From: Microbulbifer sp. ALW1
GTDB taxonomy: Bacteria > Pseudomonadota > Gammaproteobacteria > Pseudomonadales > Cellvibrionaceae
Assembly (NCBI RefSeq): GCF_009903625.1
Contig: NZ_CP047569.1
Coordinates: forward strand, 1,210,501-1,274,500
Direction of reading: 5' to 3'
DNA length: 64,000 bases
Shown: positions 61,195 through 64,000 of the stretch, in pieces
Layout: every line of letters begins with the position of its first letter
Numbering within the stretch: the first letter of the stretch is position 1
The notes under the pieces: model-generated
What the model was told of the DNA's origin: nothing
The model's input: the letters and a program-made list of their open reading frames with translations, nothing else
Database searches by the model: none
Translations under genes and position numbers: made by a program

Positions 61195-62976
61195 TTAAGG
61201 GCTTAGCACCAGATCCCAGCCGGTCAGCAGAATCGCGATGGTCACCGTGCCCACCAGCAGGTTCATCGGCAGGCCCACTTTCAGGTAGTCGGAGAAGCGG
61301 TAGCCGCCGGGGCCGTAGACCATCAGGTTGGTCTGGTAACCCAGAGGGGTGGCAAAGCTGGCGGAGGCCGCCATCATCACCGCGAACATAAACGGTTCCG
61401 GGTTCAGCCCGGCGCTGGCGGTAATTTGCAGCACTATGGGCACCATGATGATGGCTGCGGCATTGTTGGTGACCATTTCCGTCAACAGCGAAACGCACAG
61501 ATACACCAGGATCAGCATCAGCCAGGGGTGGCCGTAAGACAGGGATATCACCATCTCTGCCACAACTGCGGCGACCCCGGTTTTCTGCAGGGCCACGCCG
61601 AGGGCAAAAGAAGCGGCGATGGTAATCAGCACCGGCAGGTCCAGGCTTTTCTGCGCCTGGTTGACTGAGCAGCAGCGAGTCACCAGCATGGCGCCGGCGC
61701 CGAGCAGGGAGGCGTTGAGCATACTGATCAGGCCGGTGCCGGCGGCCAGTACAATCGCGATCAGAATCAGCCAGGCGGTGAGGCCTTTTTCGTGGCGTGG
61801 GCTCTCTGCTTCCAGGTCATTGATCAGCAGGAAGTCTTTACTATAGCGCTGGCGCAGTACAAAGCCGGGGCGCGCTTCCAGCAGTAAAGAATCGCCGGCC
61901 TTCAGCTTGGTGCTGCCGAGGTTGCCGGACACCCGCTGGCCGTTGCGGGCTACCGCCAGTACCGCGGCACCGTAGCGTTTGCGGAACTGGGCATCGCGGA
62001 TACTGCTGCCGATCACTTCGCAGTGGGGAGAGACGACTACTTCCACCAGACGACGCTCTTCCACCCCGGTCTTGAGAGCGGAGTCGCTATCGTCGTGGTC
62101 CGAGGGCACTATGCCGCGCATGCGCAGCAGATCGGAGATGGCTTCGGTCTCACCGGCGAATACCAGGCGGTCACCACCGCGTAGCTTTTCCTCGGAGCGC
62201 ACCGGCGTGATCGCCCGGTTATCGCGCTCGATTTCCACCAGATAAACCCGCCGCAGACCCCGCAGGCCGGCGTCCTCCACCGTTTTTCCGACCAGTGGAC
62301 CATTGCTGTCCACCGCCACTTCCAGGGTGAATTCCCGCAGGTTGCCGAAGGGCTTCTTTTCCCGACGATCTGGCAGCCAGCGCGGGAAAAAGATCAGCAT
62401 AAAGGCCACACCGATCAGCGCGGCGGGCAGACCCACTGCGGCAATGGAGAAGAGGGAGAAGCCCTCATTGCCGGTAATCGACTGGTACTGGCCATTCACT
62501 ACCAGATTGGTGCTGGTGCCGATCAGCGTCAGGGTGCCACCGAGAATCGCGCCGTAGCTGAGGGGAATCATCAGTTTGGAGGGCGCCACGTCAATGCGCT
62601 TGGCCCAGGCATTCAGCGCCGGGATCATGGTGGCCACTACCGGGGTGTTGTTGAGATAGCCAGACAGGGCCACCACTGGCGCGAATACCCGCAACATGGC
62701 AGAGCGCACAGTCCTGGGGCGCCCCAGCAGGTGCTTGACCATCATATCGATGCCGCCGGAGGCGTGGATTCCGGTCGCGACCACAAACATGGCGGCCACG
62801 GTGATCAGGCCGCTATTGCTGAACCCGGACAGTGCCTCACCGGGGGAAAGTATCCCCGTCACGCTCAACAGGGTGAGCGCCGCCATCATCACCAGATAGG
62901 CCTGGATGCGGGAAAAAATCAGTGTGGCCAGTACGGCAAAGACGAGAAAAAGGGAAAACCAGCCGGACCAATCCAT
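61195..62976 (-). CDS. SLC13/DASS-type anion:sodium symporter with TrkA-C domains
   Basis: A 593-residue inner-membrane transporter with about eleven hydrophobic segments. Membrane blocks at the N-terminus (ending near 200) and the C-terminus (from about 405) flank two soluble TrkA-C-like modules (EKLRGGDRLVFAGETEAISD and STKLKAGDSLLLEARPGFVL). Conserved SYLNNTPVVATMIP and TEMVTNNAAAIIMVPIVLQI motifs mark the SLC13 fold. Substrates could be sulfate, phosphate or dicarboxylates. No partner gene is adjacent. Confidence 0.88.
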   Translation of the reverse strand: MDWSGWFSLFLVFAVLATLIFSRIQAYLVMMAALTLLSVTGILSPGEALSGFSNSGLITVAAMFVVATGIHASGGIDMMVKHLLGRPRTVRSAMLRVFAPVVALSGYLNNTPVVATMIPALNAWAKRIDVAPSKLMIPLSYGAILGGTLTLIGTSTNLVVNGQYQSITGNEGFSLFSIAAVGLPAALIGVAFMLIFFPRWLPDRREKKPFGNLREFTLEVAVDSNGPLVGKTVEDAGLRGLRRVYLVEIERDNRAITPVRSEEKLRGGDRLVFAGETEAISDLLRMRGIVPSDHDDSDSALKTGVEERRLVEVVVSPHCEVIGSSIRDAQFRKRYGAAVLAVARNGQRVSGNLGSTKLKAGDSLLLEARPGFVLRQRYSKDFLLINDLEAESPRHEKGLTAWLILIAIVLAAGTGLISMLNASLLGAGAMLVTRCCSVNQAQKSLDLPVLITIAASFALGVALQKTGVAAVVAEMVISLSYGHPWLMLILVYLCVSLLTEMVTNNAAAIIMVPIVLQITASAGLNPEPFMFAVMMAASASFATPLGYQTNLMVYGPGGYRFSDYLKVGLPMNLLVGTVTIAILLTGWDLVLSP

Positions 62977-63229
62977 AACAGAGAGCGTGCGTTCGCAGTA
63001 AATAAGACGGCTAAAACTACTGCAAACCCTTTGGCACCAAAAGTTATTTTTTCACATATTGATATAGCGATATTCGAATCGTGGGGGCATTTGTCGCCAT
63101 CAGGCCTGCTGGTGAACACCGCTTCAAGCATATTTTTCACTGCGGCTGCTAGTCTTTGCAGAGTATCGGCATCTGGTAACTGCTGTTGGGCGGCCGTTAG
63201 AATACGCGGCTAAATTTGTAGGGGCTTTG

Positions 63230-63269
63230 CAGGTCGACTTTCTCCAGTCAGCCTGCCAGGTCGACTTTC
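63230..63269. repeat. 13-bp direct repeat upstream of gcvT
   Basis: CAGGTCGACTTTC occurs at 63230-63242 and 63257-63269, 27 bp apart, about two and a half helical turns. This spacing is compatible with binding of a dimeric regulator. Confidence 0.6.
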
Positions 63270-63272
63270 CGG

Positions 63273-63295
63273 CTACCCTGAGCAACTTCGGGTAG
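63273..63295 (+). other. Stem-loop in the gcvT leader
   Basis: CTACCC and GGGTAG pair around an 11-nt loop 28 nt before the gcvT start. It could influence translation or be an attenuator remnant. It is short and may be fortuitous. Confidence 0.35.
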
Positions 63296-63323
63296 GGGAT
63301 CAGATCACAGGAATCAGCGAATA

Positions 63324-64000
63324 ATGGGAAATAAAACCGCGCTTTACGATACCCACGTTTCCATGGGCGGCAAAATGGTGGACTTCGGCGGCTGGGATAT
63401 GCCGCTGCACTACGGCTCACAGCTGGAGGAGCACCACAAGGTACGCCGCGCAGCGGGCATGTTTGACGTCTCGCACATGACTGTCGTGGACGTAGACGGA
63501 GCCGGCGCCAAGGACTACCTGCGCACCCTGCTGGCCAACGACGTAGCCAAGCTCGATGGCAACCCCGGCAAGGCGCTGTATACCGGCATGCTGAATGAAC
63601 AGGGCGGTGTGGTGGACGACCTGATTGTCTACCTGCGCGACCCCGGTTACCGCGTGGTGGTTAACTGCGCCACCCGCGAGAAAGACCTGGCGTGGATGAA
63701 CGAGCAGGCCAAAGCCTTTGAGGTAACCCTGACCGAGCGCCCGCACCTGGCGATGATCGCCATTCAGGGGCCGGAAGCGATCGGCAAGGTAAAAGACGTT
63801 CTCGGCATCGACTGGGCCGCTGCCATCGACGGCCTGAAGGTATTCAACAGCTTTGCTCGCGGTGACTGGTTTATCGCCCGCACCGGCTATACCGGTGAAG
63901 ATGGTCTGGAAATCATGCTCAACAACGACGATGCCGCCGGTTTCTGGACCGCGCTTGCAGAGGCTGGTGTTGCTCCCTGTGGCCTCGGTGCCCGGGATAC
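63324..64000 (+). CDS. gcvT: Glycine cleavage system T protein, 5' part
   Basis: The first 225 or so residues of aminomethyltransferase, cut by the right edge. [20 protein letters not shown], the GMFDVSHM motif and [14 protein letters not shown] are diagnostic. The enzyme moves the glycine-derived aminomethyl carbon to tetrahydrofolate. The gcvH and gcvP genes would be expected beyond the window. The ATG follows a GGAA-like sequence. Confidence 0.95.
   Translation, partial: MGNKTALYDTHVSMGGKMVDFGGWDMPLHYGSQLEEHHKVRRAAGMFDVSHMTVVDVDGAGAKDYLRTLLANDVAKLDGNPGKALYTGMLNEQGGVVDDLIVYLRDPGYRVVVNCATREKDLAWMNEQAKAFEVTLTERPHLAMIAIQGPEAIGKVKDVLGIDWAAAIDGLKVFNSFARGDWFIARTGYTGEDGLEIMLNNDDAAGFWTALAEAGVAPCGLGARD

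Larger units (their letters stand above)
62977..63323. other. Divergent intergenic region before gcvT
   Basis: No gene is seen in these 347 bp. It holds a 13-bp direct repeat (63230 and 63257) and a stem-loop (63273-63295), both possible parts of gcvT control. A glycine riboswitch was sought and not seen. Confidence 0.6.

Noticed and set aside
63180..63323. Glycine riboswitch upstream of gcvT
   Set aside because: The conserved glycine-aptamer core (GGAGAG and GCCGAAGGAGCAA-like blocks) was not found. Only a direct repeat and a small stem-loop are present.

Overview
The window looks like chromosome from a marine gammaproteobacterium, probably of the Cellvibrionales (Microbulbifer-like). This rests on gene content and synteny: zapA, then a 6S RNA, then the 5-formyl-THF cyclo-ligase gene, divergent from ygfB-pepP-ubiH-ubiI, is a typical gammaproteobacterial block. 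Many lipoproteins, an ImpA-type protease and two photolyases fit a free-living, light-exposed bacterium. The genus is an inference. Most of the window is GC-rich. No tRNA, rRNA, CRISPR array, intact insertion sequence or prophage was seen.

Layout. 1-10.9 kb: a YafY-type regulator (cut by the left edge), a GST, a RhlE-type helicase, a run of small minus-strand genes (two VOC proteins, an RDD protein, membrane and secreted proteins), a zinc alcohol dehydrogenase, a secreted HExxH protein, and a LysR regulator divergent from an exported DJ-1/PfpI protein. 10.9-18.4 kb: an AT-richer accessory stretch. It holds a GNAT-like protein with two tiny overlapping ORFs, a beta-lactamase-fold hydrolase, two unknown genes, a decayed fragment of a PfpI-like gene, and a 1022-residue protein joining a metallophosphoesterase to a NACHT/STAND-like NTPase. 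That protein is the best candidate for an undescribed defence system. 18.4-32.9 kb: an M16 peptidase lipoprotein, membrane proteins, a GST/META-SH3 pair, an aldehyde dehydrogenase divergent from its probable AraC regulator, an ImpA-like lipoprotein and small envelope proteins. 32.9-42.7 kb: an amidohydrolase/NHL-repeat pair, a Ser/Thr kinase, and an operon of acyl-CoA dehydrogenase, CRY-DASH and Fe-S photolyase. 42.9-49.5 kb: a DUF937-OmpA fusion, regulators, a lytic transglycosylase, rpiA and ilvA. 49.5-64 kb: the 6S/zapA/ubiquinone block, a rhomboid protease, a CNNM transporter, a CBS protein, a 2OG-Fe(II) oxygenase, an SLC13 carrier, and gcvT cut by the right edge.

Genes that appear to work together: aldehyde dehydrogenase with its AraC regulator; LysR with PfpI; the two photolyases; ubiH with ubiI; and zapA with the small coiled-coil gene beside it. 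Family assignments come from reading the translations. No database search was run, so functions of the less familiar proteins are tentative.
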